Origin: an uncultured Oscillospiraceae bacterium
Lineage (GTDB): Bacteria > Bacillota > Clostridia > Oscillospirales > Acutalibacteraceae
Assembly: GCA_900539165.1 (NCBI GenBank)
Contig: UQAZ01000003.1
Location: forward strand, 1 to 64,000
Direction of reading: 5' to 3'
DNA: 64,000 bases
The translations under genes were made by a program, and so were the position numbers. This document shows, piece after piece, positions 32,803 through 41,211 of this stretch. The notes below the pieces were generated by a model that searched no databases, was not told the origin of the DNA, and was given only the letters and a program-made list of their open reading frames with translations. Position 1 is the stretch's first letter. Each line of letters opens with the position of its first letter.

Positions 32803-33663
32803 ATGAAAAAGTTATTTTGTACGGCTTCGTGCTTGCTTATAGCCTTGATAATGCTTCTTCCGCTGAGTGCTTTTGCCTCACAGGGCGGTGTGGAGGTGCC
32901 GGTGCTTAAATCGGTGTCGTTTAATAATGCCGAGCTTGAGGGCGAGTTTTCCGGCGAACGCTTTGATTACAAAATCAGACTTGATTCCTCACAAAAAACA
33001 CCTACCCTTAAATCTTATGAAGTGACGCAGGGGGCTTCTCTTATTTTTAAGCAGAAGTCTGAAGACGGCAAAAAGGGCATAAGCATTGAGGTTAAAAAGG
33101 ACAGCATAGGCTCTACATACTTTTTTGAGTATGATTATTCAAACAATGAGCCGGTTGTTAATTCAAATAATAATTTATTAGCGCTTAATTGCGAACTTGG
33201 AGAGGTGTATCCCGAGATTAATTCCCGTGACACGGCATACAGCCTTTACATTCCCGATGATATGACACAGATAAGCCTTGAGGCGGTCAGCGAGGATATC
33301 AACGCGGTGTGCAGTTTGCCCGGAATTATAACTCTCAGCGCACAGCAAACCCCTGTTATTCCTGTTACGGTTACTGCTTCCGACGGGAGCGTTAAGGAGT
33401 ACACCTTTACCGTTAAACGACTGAATAAGTCCTCGGAGCAGGTGAAGCAGGAAATGCAAAGCGACGACTTTTCCTCCCTTGTTAATGGTGAGCTTTTTCA
33501 CCAAAAGCCCGAGTTTAAGATTATAGTTGTCTGCTCTGTTGCAGGCGTGCTTATTATAATTGTTGCGGTAATATTGCTTAAAAGAGTTACGGTTAAAACC
33601 AAGGATGACGACGAGACTGAGTTTTTCGAGCTTTTTGACGGTGATGATAACATTGAGCAATAA
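32803..33663 (+). CDS. Secreted membrane-tethered protein with cadherin-like beta-sandwich domain
   Basis: 286 residues. Signal peptide about 1-25 (LLPLSAFASQG), an outer part with two beta-sandwich units (about 35-110 and 120-205, the second ending VTVTASDGSVKEYTFTVKR, the signature of cadherin-like beta-sandwich domains), a C-terminal transmembrane helix (about 237-258) and an acidic cytoplasmic tail (DDDETEFFELFDGDDN). It is probably a surface binding protein. It follows the DUF4015 gene by 6 nt, suggesting joint action in the envelope. Confidence 0.7.
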   Translation: MKKLFCTASCLLIALIMLLPLSAFASQGGVEVPVLKSVSFNNAELEGEFSGERFDYKIRLDSSQKTPTLKSYEVTQGASLIFKQKSEDGKKGISIEVKKDSIGSTYFFEYDYSNNEPVVNSNNNLLALNCELGEVYPEINSRDTAYSLYIPDDMTQISLEAVSEDINAVCSLPGIITLSAQQTPVIPVTVTASDGSVKEYTFTVKRLNKSSEQVKQEMQSDDFSSLVNGELFHQKPEFKIIVVCSVAGVLIIIVAVILLKRVTVKTKDDDETEFFELFDGDDNIEQ

Positions 33664-33700
33664 AGCGTAAGATATAATGAAAATTAAAGGCGGTGACAGT

Positions 33701-35092
33701 ATGGATTTGGATTTCATGGATTTTGACGAGATAATCGACGAAATAAGAAATGCTTATGACAAGAAGGAATACGCAAAGATTAAGGCTCTTTTATCGGAAC
33801 TTAACCCGGCGGATATAGCGGCGGTGTTTGATGAGTTTCCCGAAAATCAGCGATTGTTATTCTTCCGATTGCTTTCTAAGGAAGAAGCGGCGGATACCTT
33901 TGTCGAGCTTGATTCCGACAGTCAGGAGTCGCTTATTCATGCTTTCTCCGATGCTGAGCTTAAAGAAGTTGTAGACGAGCTTTACCTCGACGATGCCGTT
34001 GATGTTATTGAAGAAATGCCCGCCAGCGTAGTAAAGCGTATACTTAGGAATACCGATACGCATACAAGAGATTCTATTAATGCACTTTTGAAATATCCTC
34101 AGGATTCGGCAGGTTCTATTATGACGCCCGAGTTCGTTGACCTAAAAAGGGATATGACTGTTGAGGATGCGTTTAAGCGTATTAGAAGAACAGGTCTTGA
34201 TAAGGAAACTATTTATACCTGTTATGTTTGCGACAGCTCAAGGCATTTGATTGGTGTTACAACGGTTAAGGAGCTTTTGCTTCACGAATACGATGATGTT
34301 ATTGAAACCTTTATGGAAACTAACACCATTTCGCTTAACACTCTTGATGACCAGGAGCTTGCGGCACAGCTCTTTGATAAGTATGACTTTTTGGCACTTC
34401 CGGTAGTTGATATGGAAAACAGACTTGTCGGAATTATCACGGTCGATGACGCTATTGATGTCATTCAGGAGGAAAATACAGAGGATATTCAAAAGATGAA
34501 CGCTATGCTCCCGACGGAGAAAAGCTATCTTAAAACCTCTGTTTTTGAGGGCTGGAAGTCAAGATTTCCGTGGCTTCTTTTGCTTATGGTGTCCGCAACT
34601 TTTACAGGCTCGATAATTACAAGCTTTGAAGATAAGCTTGCAAGCCTTACCATTCTTACCGCATTTATCCCTATGCTTATGGATACGGGCGGTAATTCGG
34701 GCGGACAGGCAAGTGTTACCATTATTCGTGCAATGAGCCTCGGAGAAGTGCAGTTCAGAGACTATTTTAAGGTTGTATGGAAGGAACTCAGAATAGGTCT
34801 TTTCTGTGGTTTGTCGCTTGCGGGAGTTAATTTTGTTAAGATTTTGCTTGTTGATAAGCTGCTGTTTCATAACGATGAAATTACGCTGCTTGTCGACTTG
34901 GCAATTTGTTTGACCCTTGTAATTGAAATAGTGTTTGCTAAATTTATAGGCTGTACGTTGCCTATGCTTGCTAAAAAGGTTGGCTTTGACCCTGCCGTTA
35001 TGAGTTCGCCGTTCATCACCACGATAGTTGATGCGGTATCGTTGCTTATTTATTTCGCTATGGCAACTGCTTTAATTCCCGGTTTGCATTGA
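33701..35092 (+). CDS. mgtE: MgtE-family magnesium transporter
   Basis: 463 residues from ATG at 33701 (AAAGGCGGTGA upstream; an earlier in-frame ATG lacks one). Layout: helical N-domain with LNPADIAAVFDEFPENQRLLFFRLL, two CBS domains (about 135-255), a plug helix, then five transmembrane helices with the pore sequence MDTGGNSGGQASVTIIR (~342). The N and CBS domains sense cytoplasmic Mg2+ and close the channel. The last codons contain the -35 box of the next operon. Confidence 0.94.
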   Translation: MDLDFMDFDEIIDEIRNAYDKKEYAKIKALLSELNPADIAAVFDEFPENQRLLFFRLLSKEEAADTFVELDSDSQESLIHAFSDAELKEVVDELYLDDAVDVIEEMPASVVKRILRNTDTHTRDSINALLKYPQDSAGSIMTPEFVDLKRDMTVEDAFKRIRRTGLDKETIYTCYVCDSSRHLIGVTTVKELLLHEYDDVIETFMETNTISLNTLDDQELAAQLFDKYDFLALPVVDMENRLVGIITVDDAIDVIQEENTEDIQKMNAMLPTEKSYLKTSVFEGWKSRFPWLLLLMVSATFTGSIITSFEDKLASLTILTAFIPMLMDTGGNSGGQASVTIIRAMSLGEVQFRDYFKVVWKELRIGLFCGLSLAGVNFVKILLVDKLLFHNDEITLLVDLAICLTLVIEIVFAKFIGCTLPMLAKKVGFDPAVMSSPFITTIVDAVSLLIYFAMATALIPGLH

Positions 35093-35117
35093 CAAATTGT
35101 GAATTGCGGTTTATAAT
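35089..35117 (+). promoter_or_regulatory. Promoter of the TPP-riboswitch operon
   Basis: TTGACA (35089-35094), 17 bases, TATAAT (35112-35117), a full consensus match. The -35 box overlaps the mgtE stop codon. Confidence 0.88.
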
Positions 35118-35131
35118 GTAGCTAACTTAAT

Positions 35132-35212
35132 AAGTCAGGGGTGCAAGGTCTGTGACCGACGCTGAGATTATACCCTTCTAACCTGTTCGGTAATGCGAGT
35201 GTAGGAAGACGA
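35132..35212 (+). ncRNA. TPP riboswitch (THI element)
   Basis: Conserved blocks are in order: CAGGGGTGC, GACGCTGAGATTATACCC, TAACCTGTTCGGTAATGCGAGTGTAGGAAG. These form the pyrimidine and pyrophosphate sensing arms. It lies between a strong promoter and an intrinsic terminator (35232-35262), so it probably stops transcription of the transport operon when thiamine pyrophosphate is plentiful. Confidence 0.95.
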
Positions 35213-35231
35213 GATATAAAGTATTATTTAT

Positions 35232-35262
35232 GCACCGACTGTTTTTATGTCGGTGCTTTTTT
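35232..35262 (+). terminator. Riboswitch-controlled terminator
   Basis: GCACCGAC / GTCGGTGC stem with a 9-nt loop and six T (35257-35262), 20 nt after the TPP aptamer. Confidence 0.9.
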
Positions 35263-35334
35263 CTTGCCTTATTAAGATTATTCAGCCGGGGTGGGCTTAG
35301 ACCTGTCGAGGGTTGAGGAAAGGAAGTATAAAAG

Positions 35335-35634
35335 ATGAAAGCAAGTGTTGCAATTCAGGTTTTGCCACAGGTAAATGACGAGGACGAGCTTATCAGAATA
35401 GTTGATGAGGTTATTGATTATATCAAATCAACAGGTCTTAATTATTATGTAGGTCCTTTTGAAACTGCTATTGAGGGCGAAAGCTATGATGAGCTTATGG
35501 AGATTGTTGCAAACTGTCAAAAGGTTGCTGTTAATGCAGGTTGTGCAAGCGTAAGCGCATATGTTAGGATAGTTTATAATCCTGAGGGCGAGGTACTTAC
35601 CATTGACAAAAAAGTTACAAAACATCACAAATAA
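35335..35634 (+). CDS. Thiamine-binding protein of the MTH1187/YkoF family
   Basis: 99 residues. SVAIQVLPQVNDEDELIRIVDEVIDYI and YVGPFETAIEGE mark the MTH1187 (DUF77) family, whose beta-alpha-beta fold can bind thiamine or its precursor. Soluble and cytoplasmic. It is first in the TPP-riboswitch operon, which supports a thiamine link. It overlaps the permease start by 32 nt. Confidence 0.85.
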   Translation: MKASVAIQVLPQVNDEDELIRIVDEVIDYIKSTGLNYYVGPFETAIEGESYDELMEIVANCQKVAVNAGCASVSAYVRIVYNPEGEVLTIDKKVTKHHK

Positions 35635-36388
35635 ATCGGCACCGTTTATCGCAGTTGCGGTAATTCTGCTGTTATGGCTTGTGTGCTGTGATGCCGAATT
35701 GGTACCGGCATATATGCTCCCTTCGCCCGTTAAGGTTGTAAAGGCATTTGCAGAAAATTTTGATGTTATGATGAAGCAGGCGAGAGTAACGCTTCAGGAA
35801 ACGCTGTATGGATTGCTCATAGGTGTAGGGCTTGCGTTTGTTATAGCTGTTATTATGGATAGGTTCCAATGGCTTTATAAGGCTATATATCCTATACTTG
35901 TCGTAACTCAAACCATACCGACTATCGCTATCGCACCGCTTTTGGTGCTGTGGATGGGCTTTGGTATGGCGCCTAAGATTACTCTTGTTGTAATTACAAC
36001 CTTTTTTCCTATTGTTATAGGCTTGCTCACGGGGTTTGAAAGCATTGATAAGGATGCCATAAATCTTATGAGAGCAATGGGCGCAAACAGATACCAAATA
36101 TTCAGATATGTCAAGCTTCCTAATGCGACCGCATCGTTTTTCAGCGGTTTACGCATATCGTCTGCCTATGCCGTTGTCGGTGCAGTAGTCAGCGAATGGC
36201 TTGGCGGATTTGAGGGACTCGGAGTGTATATGACGAGGGTAAAAAAGGCTTATGCCTTTGATAAAATGTTTGCCGTTATTGTATTTATTTCGGTCATCAG
36301 TTTGGTGCTTATGGGTATAGTATCATTGCTTGAAAAAGTGTCTATGCCGTGGGTGAAAAAGCATAGCGATAAAAAACAAAATGATTAA
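35603..36388 (+). CDS. thiX: Thiamine-precursor ABC transporter permease
   Basis: 261 residues from TTG at 35603 (GGGCGAGG upstream). It has six or more hydrophobic segments and the coupling loop DAINLMRAMGANRYQIFRYVKLPNA (~155-180) typical of the SsuC/ThiX family. It forms the membrane part of a pyrimidine (HMP-type) uptake system with the binding protein and ATPase that follow. Context in the riboswitch operon makes a thiamine-precursor substrate likely, rather than sulfonates. Confidence 0.88.
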   Translation: MTKKLQNITNKSAPFIAVAVILLLWLVCCDAELVPAYMLPSPVKVVKAFAENFDVMMKQARVTLQETLYGLLIGVGLAFVIAVIMDRFQWLYKAIYPILVVTQTIPTIAIAPLLVLWMGFGMAPKITLVVITTFFPIVIGLLTGFESIDKDAINLMRAMGANRYQIFRYVKLPNATASFFSGLRISSAYAVVGAVVSEWLGGFEGLGVYMTRVKKAYAFDKMFAVIVFISVISLVLMGIVSLLEKVSMPWVKKHSDKKQND

Positions 36389-36409
36389 TAATCAGAAAAG
36401 AGAAAAAAT

Positions 36410-37435
36410 ATGAAAAGCTTTAAGAAAATTTCAGCATTCTTGCTTGCACTTGCATTAGTGTTTAGCTTTGCTGCTTGTTCTAAAACATCGTCTGATGATA
36501 AGACAAAGGATAATACAGAGCTTAAAGATATTACCGTATGTCTTGATTGGACACCTAATACAAACCACACCGGTCTTTATGTAGCTCTTAAAAACGGCTA
36601 TTATAAGGACGCAGGACTTAATGTATCAATCGTTCAGCCGCCTGAAAACGGTGCAACAGAGGCTTGCTCCGCAGGTCAGGCACAGTTCGCAATCGATGCA
36701 CAGGATACTCTTGCTGCAGCATTCACTTCCGATACTCCTATGCAGGTTACGGCAGTCGCAGCTCTTATCCAGCACAACACCTCGGGTATTATTTCATACA
36801 AGGGCGAGGGTATGGACAGACCAAAGGGTCTTGAGGGCAAGACTTATCTTACTTGGGATTCACCAATCGAGCTTGCTATGATGAAGAATGTTGTTGAAAA
36901 GGACGGCGGTAATTGGGACAGCGTTACAAAAATCCCTAATACCGTTACCGACGAGGCACAGGATGTAAATCAAAACCACAACCACGCTATTTGGGTATTC
37001 TACGGCTGGGGCGGTATCAATGGTGAGGTAAACGGAATCGACACAGATTTCTTCTACTTCAAGGACCTCAATCCTACATTTGACTACTACACACCTATCC
37101 TTATCGCAAACAACGACTTTTTGAAGTCAAATCCTGATGAAGCTAAGGCATTCCTTGAAGCAACAAGAAAGGGTTATGAGTACGCAGTTGAAAATCCTGA
37201 TGAGGCTGCTCAGATTCTTATCGACAGCGACGAGACAAAGTCACTCGTAGGCAGCGAGGAGCTTGTTAAGGCAAGCCAGAGCTGGCTTTCAAAGCAGTAT
37301 ATTGCCGACGCATCAAAGTGGGGCTATATTGAGCCTTCTCGTTGGGACGGCTTCTATGCTTGGCTTTATGAAGAAAAGCTTATCGCAAAAGAGCTTCCGG
37401 CAGGCACAGGATATTCAAACGATTATTTGGCATAA
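36410..37435 (+). CDS. thiY: Thiamine-precursor binding lipoprotein (NMT1/THI5 fold)
   Basis: 341 residues. Signal peptide with lipobox FSFAACSK (Cys 23). VCLDWTPNTNHTGLYVALKNGYYKDAGL and QFAIDAQDTLAAAFT are hallmarks of ThiY-type proteins that bind formylaminopyrimidine or HMP. A second lobe ends in the KWGYIEPSRWDGFYAWLYE segment typical of the group. It delivers ligand to the ThiX/ThiZ pair. Confidence 0.92.
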   Translation: MKSFKKISAFLLALALVFSFAACSKTSSDDKTKDNTELKDITVCLDWTPNTNHTGLYVALKNGYYKDAGLNVSIVQPPENGATEACSAGQAQFAIDAQDTLAAAFTSDTPMQVTAVAALIQHNTSGIISYKGEGMDRPKGLEGKTYLTWDSPIELAMMKNVVEKDGGNWDSVTKIPNTVTDEAQDVNQNHNHAIWVFYGWGGINGEVNGIDTDFFYFKDLNPTFDYYTPILIANNDFLKSNPDEAKAFLEATRKGYEYAVENPDEAAQILIDSDETKSLVGSEELVKASQSWLSKQYIADASKWGYIEPSRWDGFYAWLYEEKLIAKELPAGTGYSNDYLA

Positions 37436-37438
37436 GAT

Positions 37439-38170
37439 ATGGAAATATTAAAGGCAGAAAAAATTTATAAGAGCTTTGACGATAACGAGGTGCTTAAAGA
37501 TGTGTCGATTACGCTTAACGAGGGCGAAATAGTAGGTTTGCTCGGTGTAAGCGGAAGCGGTAAAAGTACATTGCTCAATATTCTTTCGGGTATCATTTCT
37601 CCCGACAGCGGCCGTGTGTTGCTAAAGGGCGAGGATATTACATCAAAGCCGGGCGAGGTGAGCTATATGCTCCAAAAGGACCTGCTTTTTGAGTATAGGA
37701 GAGTTATTGATAATGTTGCGTTGCCACTTATTCTTAACGGAATGTCTAAGAAAGAGGCTCGCAAAAAGGCTGACCCGCTTTTTTCCACTTTTGGAATTGA
37801 CGGCACACAGATGCAGTATCCCGGAGAGCTTTCGGGAGGTATGCGTCAGCGTGCGGCACTTTTGAGAACTTATTTATCGTCACACGGCGTAGCTTTGCTT
37901 GACGAACCGTTCAGCGCACTTGATACCATAACTAAGTCTAAGATACATAAATGGTATTTGGATGTAATGCAGAACATTAATTTGTCCACCGTGTTTGTTA
38001 CTCACGATATTGACGAGGCTATTCTTTTGTCCGACAGGATATATATTCTTGCGTCGGATTACAAGCTTTGCGAAATTGTGATTGACGAGCCTAAGCCACG
38101 CTCTGCCGATTTCGACTTGACCGAAAAATTTCTTTCTTATAAAAGAAAAATTGTTGAAATACTTAAATAA
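37439..38170 (+). CDS. thiZ: Thiamine-precursor ABC transporter ATPase
   Basis: 243 residues. Walker A GVSGSGKST (~37), signature LSGGMRQR (~132), Walker B VALLDEPFSALD and the switch His in FVTHDIDEA. Last gene of the operon, 3 nt after thiY, with a terminator shortly after. Confidence 0.93.
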   Translation: MEILKAEKIYKSFDDNEVLKDVSITLNEGEIVGLLGVSGSGKSTLLNILSGIISPDSGRVLLKGEDITSKPGEVSYMLQKDLLFEYRRVIDNVALPLILNGMSKKEARKKADPLFSTFGIDGTQMQYPGELSGGMRQRAALLRTYLSSHGVALLDEPFSALDTITKSKIHKWYLDVMQNINLSTVFVTHDIDEAILLSDRIYILASDYKLCEIVIDEPKPRSADFDLTEKFLSYKRKIVEILK

Positions 38171-38175
38171 ATTCT

Positions 38176-38209
38176 TACAGCTCCCTATAAAACAGGGGGC
38201 TGTATTTTT
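38176..38209 (+). terminator. Terminator of the thiamine transport operon
   Basis: TACAGC-T-CCCT / AGGG-G-GCTGTA stem followed by TTTTT. Confidence 0.85.
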
Positions 38210-38222
38210 ATGATTGCTGCTA

Positions 38223-38251
38223 TTGAATTTTGAAACGCAAGTGTATATAAT
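38223..38251 (+). promoter_or_regulatory. Candidate promoter of murI
   Basis: TTGAAT (38223-38228), 17 bases, TATAAT (38246-38251), leaving a leader of about 120 nt. Confidence 0.65.
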
Positions 38252-38376
38252 AGTTATGCACTTTTTATTGTCTTGTATTTTTGCGGCGGTGCGGATATTA
38301 TCGGCTTTGCGGAATTTGCGAGACTTATTACAAAAAAGGTGAAATTACAGCCTGTAAGGGCTATATGGAGTAAGTA

Positions 38377-39153
38377 ATGAATAATATGCCAATAGGCTTT
38401 TTGGACAGCGGAATAGGCGGCTCTACCGTTTTGACTCAGGCACTCAGACTGATGAAAAGCGAAAGCTACTTTTTCTTCAGCGATTCCGCTAATTGCCCCT
38501 ATGGGGATAAAAGCGATGATGAAATAATAAGCAGATGTGACGAAATAGTTTCATATATGATTACGCAAAAGCATTGCAAGGCTGTTGTGCTTGCGTGCAA
38601 TACCGCTTCGGCAAAGGCTGTGGATTTTTTGCGTAAAAAGTATAAGGATTTTCCGATAATCGCCATTGAGCCTGCATATAAGATGGTACACGATAACTCG
38701 CCCGAGGGCTTTACTCTCGTTATGGCAACCCGTGGCACTATTGAAAGCGAGAAGTTTCATCGCCTTTATTCAAAATATGATAACGGTAACACAGAGCTTC
38801 TTTCTTGTGTGGGAATGGCAGACTTGATTGAGCAGGAAAGCTTTGACAAACTTGACGGTTATTTGCAGGATTTGCTCGGAAAATATGCGGGCGTAGCCGA
38901 AAATGTTGTGCTTGGCTGTACGCATTATCCGCTTGCTAAGGAAAATATTAAAAAAGTTCTCGGAGAAGTTAAGTTTTTTGACGGTGCGTCGGGTGTGGCA
39001 AGACAGCTTCATCGTGTGCTGGAAAAGAATGATATGCTTTGTGACGGCACGGCAGACGGTGCAATCGAGTTTGAGGACTCGTCAAAATCCGAGGCTGAGC
39101 GTGAGGAAAAGAGAAAGAGATTTTATCATATTCTTTCTGTTTATAAGGGCTGA
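38377..39153 (+). CDS. murI: Glutamate racemase
   Basis: 258 residues. FLDSGIGGSTV at the N-terminus, the two catalytic cysteines Cys74 (VLACNTASA) and Cys181 (VLGCTHYPL), and the PYGDK motif are intact. It makes D-glutamate for peptidoglycan. A GGAGT site precedes the ATG, and a strong terminator follows. Confidence 0.94.
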   Translation: MNNMPIGFLDSGIGGSTVLTQALRLMKSESYFFFSDSANCPYGDKSDDEIISRCDEIVSYMITQKHCKAVVLACNTASAKAVDFLRKKYKDFPIIAIEPAYKMVHDNSPEGFTLVMATRGTIESEKFHRLYSKYDNGNTELLSCVGMADLIEQESFDKLDGYLQDLLGKYAGVAENVVLGCTHYPLAKENIKKVLGEVKFFDGASGVARQLHRVLEKNDMLCDGTADGAIEFEDSSKSEAEREEKRKRFYHILSVYKG

Positions 39154-39219
39154 TGTCGTGCTTGGAATTTTGAATAATTGAGCTTTTGTATACCTAAAAA
39201 TATACCGAATGTAAAAAAA

Positions 39220-39253
39220 CGAGGGCGTTCCGACGGAATGTCCTCGCTTTTTG
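39220..39253 (+). terminator. Terminator after murI
   Basis: CGAGG...TTCC / GGAA...CCTCG stem (39220-39246) followed by a T-run. Confidence 0.85.
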
Positions 39254-39297
39254 CAAAAAGATGATTTGCTTAAAATACTAAATTTACAATTTGTTAT

Positions 39298-39327
39298 TTG
39301 ATTAAAGCCCCATTTTTATGTTAAAAT
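39298..39327 (+). promoter_or_regulatory. Candidate promoter of the YitT-family gene
   Basis: TTGATT (39298-39303), 18 bases, TAAAAT (39322-39327). Confidence 0.55.
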
Positions 39328-39353
39328 ATGGAAAAGAACGGAAAGGATGACTT

Positions 39354-40241
39354 ATGAAATTTATTAAGCAACTAAGTATCAAAAACTTTCTCATGCTCTT
39401 CGTTGCAGGTGTAATTAACTCGATTGGGGTTACAATGTTTTTACAGCCTGTAAGTCTTTATGACAGCGGTATTTCGGGAACGGCAATGCTTTTGTCGCAG
39501 ATGACTCCGGAATGGATGTCTCTGTCGCTTTTCTTGGCGGTATTGAACATACCGATTTTTCTTTTCGGTGCAAAAAAGCAGGGGTGGGTGTTCACCGTTT
39601 ACGCATTGTTTGTCGTAACGATTTACTCCTTGAGTGCGTGGCTGATAACGGATGTTTTGCCTGTTGATGTTACAACGCTTTCGCCGCTTGCACGAAATGA
39701 TTTGTTTTTGTGTGCCGTGTTCGGCGGCTTTCTTTCGGGCGTTGGCAGCGGTATTGCCATTCGTTTCGGCGGAGCAATGGACGGAATTGAGGTACTCTCC
39801 GTCATATTTGCAAAGCGACTTTCTATGTCGGTCGGCACATTCGTTATGATATACAATGTTATACTGTATGTTATATGCGGAATTTTGCTGAGCAGTTGGA
39901 TTTTGCCGCTGTATTCGATAGTTACATATGTTGTAGCCTTAAAGGTTATCGACTATATTGTGGAGGGTTTTGACCGTTCTAAGTCGGCAATGATTATTAC
40001 CACAAAGCACGACGAAATATGCCAAAAGCTTTCGGAGGAATTTGGCAACGGCATTACATTTTTTGACGCCAGAGGATATTATTCGGACGAAAGCAGAACG
40101 GTGATTTACTTTGTTCTTAACAGGTTTCAGATAGGCAGAATGAAGGATATTGTTCATTCGATAGATAAAAATGCCTTTATATCAATCACCGAGGTTGCAG
40201 ATGTTTTTGGCTCGTCGCTGAAGTCTGACGGTAAAAAATAG
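39354..40241 (+). CDS. YitT-family membrane protein
   Basis: 295 residues. Five or six transmembrane helices fill the first ~215 residues, with the family sequences GVTMFLQPVSLYDSGISGTAML and GIAIRFGGAMDGIEVLSV. The C-terminal ~80 residues form a DUF2179 domain (TFFDARGYYSDESRTVIYFVL). The substrate or function of the family is unknown. GGAAAGGATGA precedes the ATG. It is monocistronic with its own terminator. Confidence 0.9.
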   Translation: MKFIKQLSIKNFLMLFVAGVINSIGVTMFLQPVSLYDSGISGTAMLLSQMTPEWMSLSLFLAVLNIPIFLFGAKKQGWVFTVYALFVVTIYSLSAWLITDVLPVDVTTLSPLARNDLFLCAVFGGFLSGVGSGIAIRFGGAMDGIEVLSVIFAKRLSMSVGTFVMIYNVILYVICGILLSSWILPLYSIVTYVVALKVIDYIVEGFDRSKSAMIITTKHDEICQKLSEEFGNGITFFDARGYYSDESRTVIYFVLNRFQIGRMKDIVHSIDKNAFISITEVADVFGSSLKSDGKK

Positions 40242-40260
40242 TATAAGACAAGCAAAAAAT

Positions 40261-40292
40261 AAGCAGTGTATTTTTGAAGTACACTGCTTTTC
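40261..40292. terminator. Shared terminator between the YitT-family gene and radC
   Basis: Perfect 10-bp stem AAGCAGTGTA/TACACTGCTT with flanking A and T runs, between converging genes. Confidence 0.85.
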
Positions 40293-40337
40293 TTGTTATT
40301 CGTTGCTTTTTTACGGCTTTGCAAAATAATGCTTTGC

Positions 40338-41024
40338 TTAGTCTGTCAGATAACTTTTTGCACTTTCGCTCATTGAATATTCTGTTTCGCTTCCGATTAT
40401 TATGTGGTCTATCAGCTTAAAGCCTACCGAATTAAGAGTTTCCTTTGTGCTTACGGTAAAGCTGAAGTCTTGAAGCGATGGGCTTGAATTTCCGTCGGGG
40501 TGATTGTGCATAATTATAATGTATTCCGGCTGGTCGTACATTACCGCCTTTATCAGCTCGACAGGGTTTACCTGAGAAAAATTGGCAGTACCCTCGGATA
40601 TGATGTGAGAGCCGATAATATCCATATATTTATTAAGATTTACTATTGCGATAGCTTCGAGCTTTTTGCCTCTGAGCAGGTTTGCACCGTATTTCTTTCG
40701 CATTGATATGGACGAAAGATTGGTGATTTTCGCATTCTGCTCTGTCATTACCCTTTGTCTTATAGGATGAAGCATAGATATGAAAACAGCCATCTGCTCG
40801 TTTATCCCCTCAACCTTCAAAAGCGAGTGTGCGTCGGCTTTGAGTATATTGCTTAGATTGTCGTATTTGTCAAACAGCGATTTTGTTATCTTGTCTGCCT
40901 CAGAGCTTGAAAAGGCGAGTGCGATAACGCTTTTCAGCAGTTCTGCGTCGTCGATATTGTCGTAGCCTTGATTTAATATTTCTTGTTTAATTTTTTCTTT
41001 ATCAACCTTGATTTGAGCGCCCAT
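40338..41024 (-). CDS. radC: RadC-family JAMM/MPN protein
   Basis: 228 residues, the usual length. An N-terminal helix-hairpin-helix region (about 25-80) precedes the MPN domain. The metal site is intact: HNHPDGNSSPSLQD with His173, His175 and Asp186, and the DHIIIGS end. The biochemical role of RadC proteins is still unsettled. A divergent paralogue without the metal site starts 187 bp away. Confidence 0.9.
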   Translation of the reverse strand: MGAQIKVDKEKIKQEILNQGYDNIDDAELLKSVIALAFSSSEADKITKSLFDKYDNLSNILKADAHSLLKVEGINEQMAVFISMLHPIRQRVMTEQNAKITNLSSISMRKKYGANLLRGKKLEAIAIVNLNKYMDIIGSHIISEGTANFSQVNPVELIKAVMYDQPEYIIIMHNHPDGNSSPSLQDFSFTVSTKETLNSVGFKLIDHIIIGSETEYSMSESAKSYLTD

Positions 41025-41044
41025 AGTTTTTCCTTAAATAATCC

Positions 41045-41108
41045 GTGTCATTTGTGCGACACCTTTTATCACATAAGGAAGTTTAGCATTGAGTGTTTGT
41101 TTTGTCAA
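41045..41108 (-). promoter_or_regulatory. radC promoter with leader hairpin
   Basis: On the minus strand, TTGACA (41108-41103), 17 bases, TAAACT (41085-41080). The early leader can form GTGTC/GACAC (41045-41062). Confidence 0.7.
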
Positions 41109-41164
41109 GACGGCAGGTATTTATAACGGCTTTTTGTATTCGCACGCTTTCCGAATTAAAGGTA

Positions 41165-41193
41165 TTGAACACCGCCTTTTCTTATGCTAAAAT
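41165..41193 (+). promoter_or_regulatory. Promoter of the degenerate RadC paralogue
   Basis: TTGAAC (41165-41170), 17 bases, TAAAAT (41188-41193), followed by GGGAGG before the ATG. Confidence 0.65.
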
Positions 41194-41211
41194 ATATGAA
41201 GGGAGGCGACT

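Noticed and set aside
38256..38342. A 28-codon ORF in the murI leader
   Set aside because: It starts at the predicted transcription start with no ribosome site and has no recognisable content.
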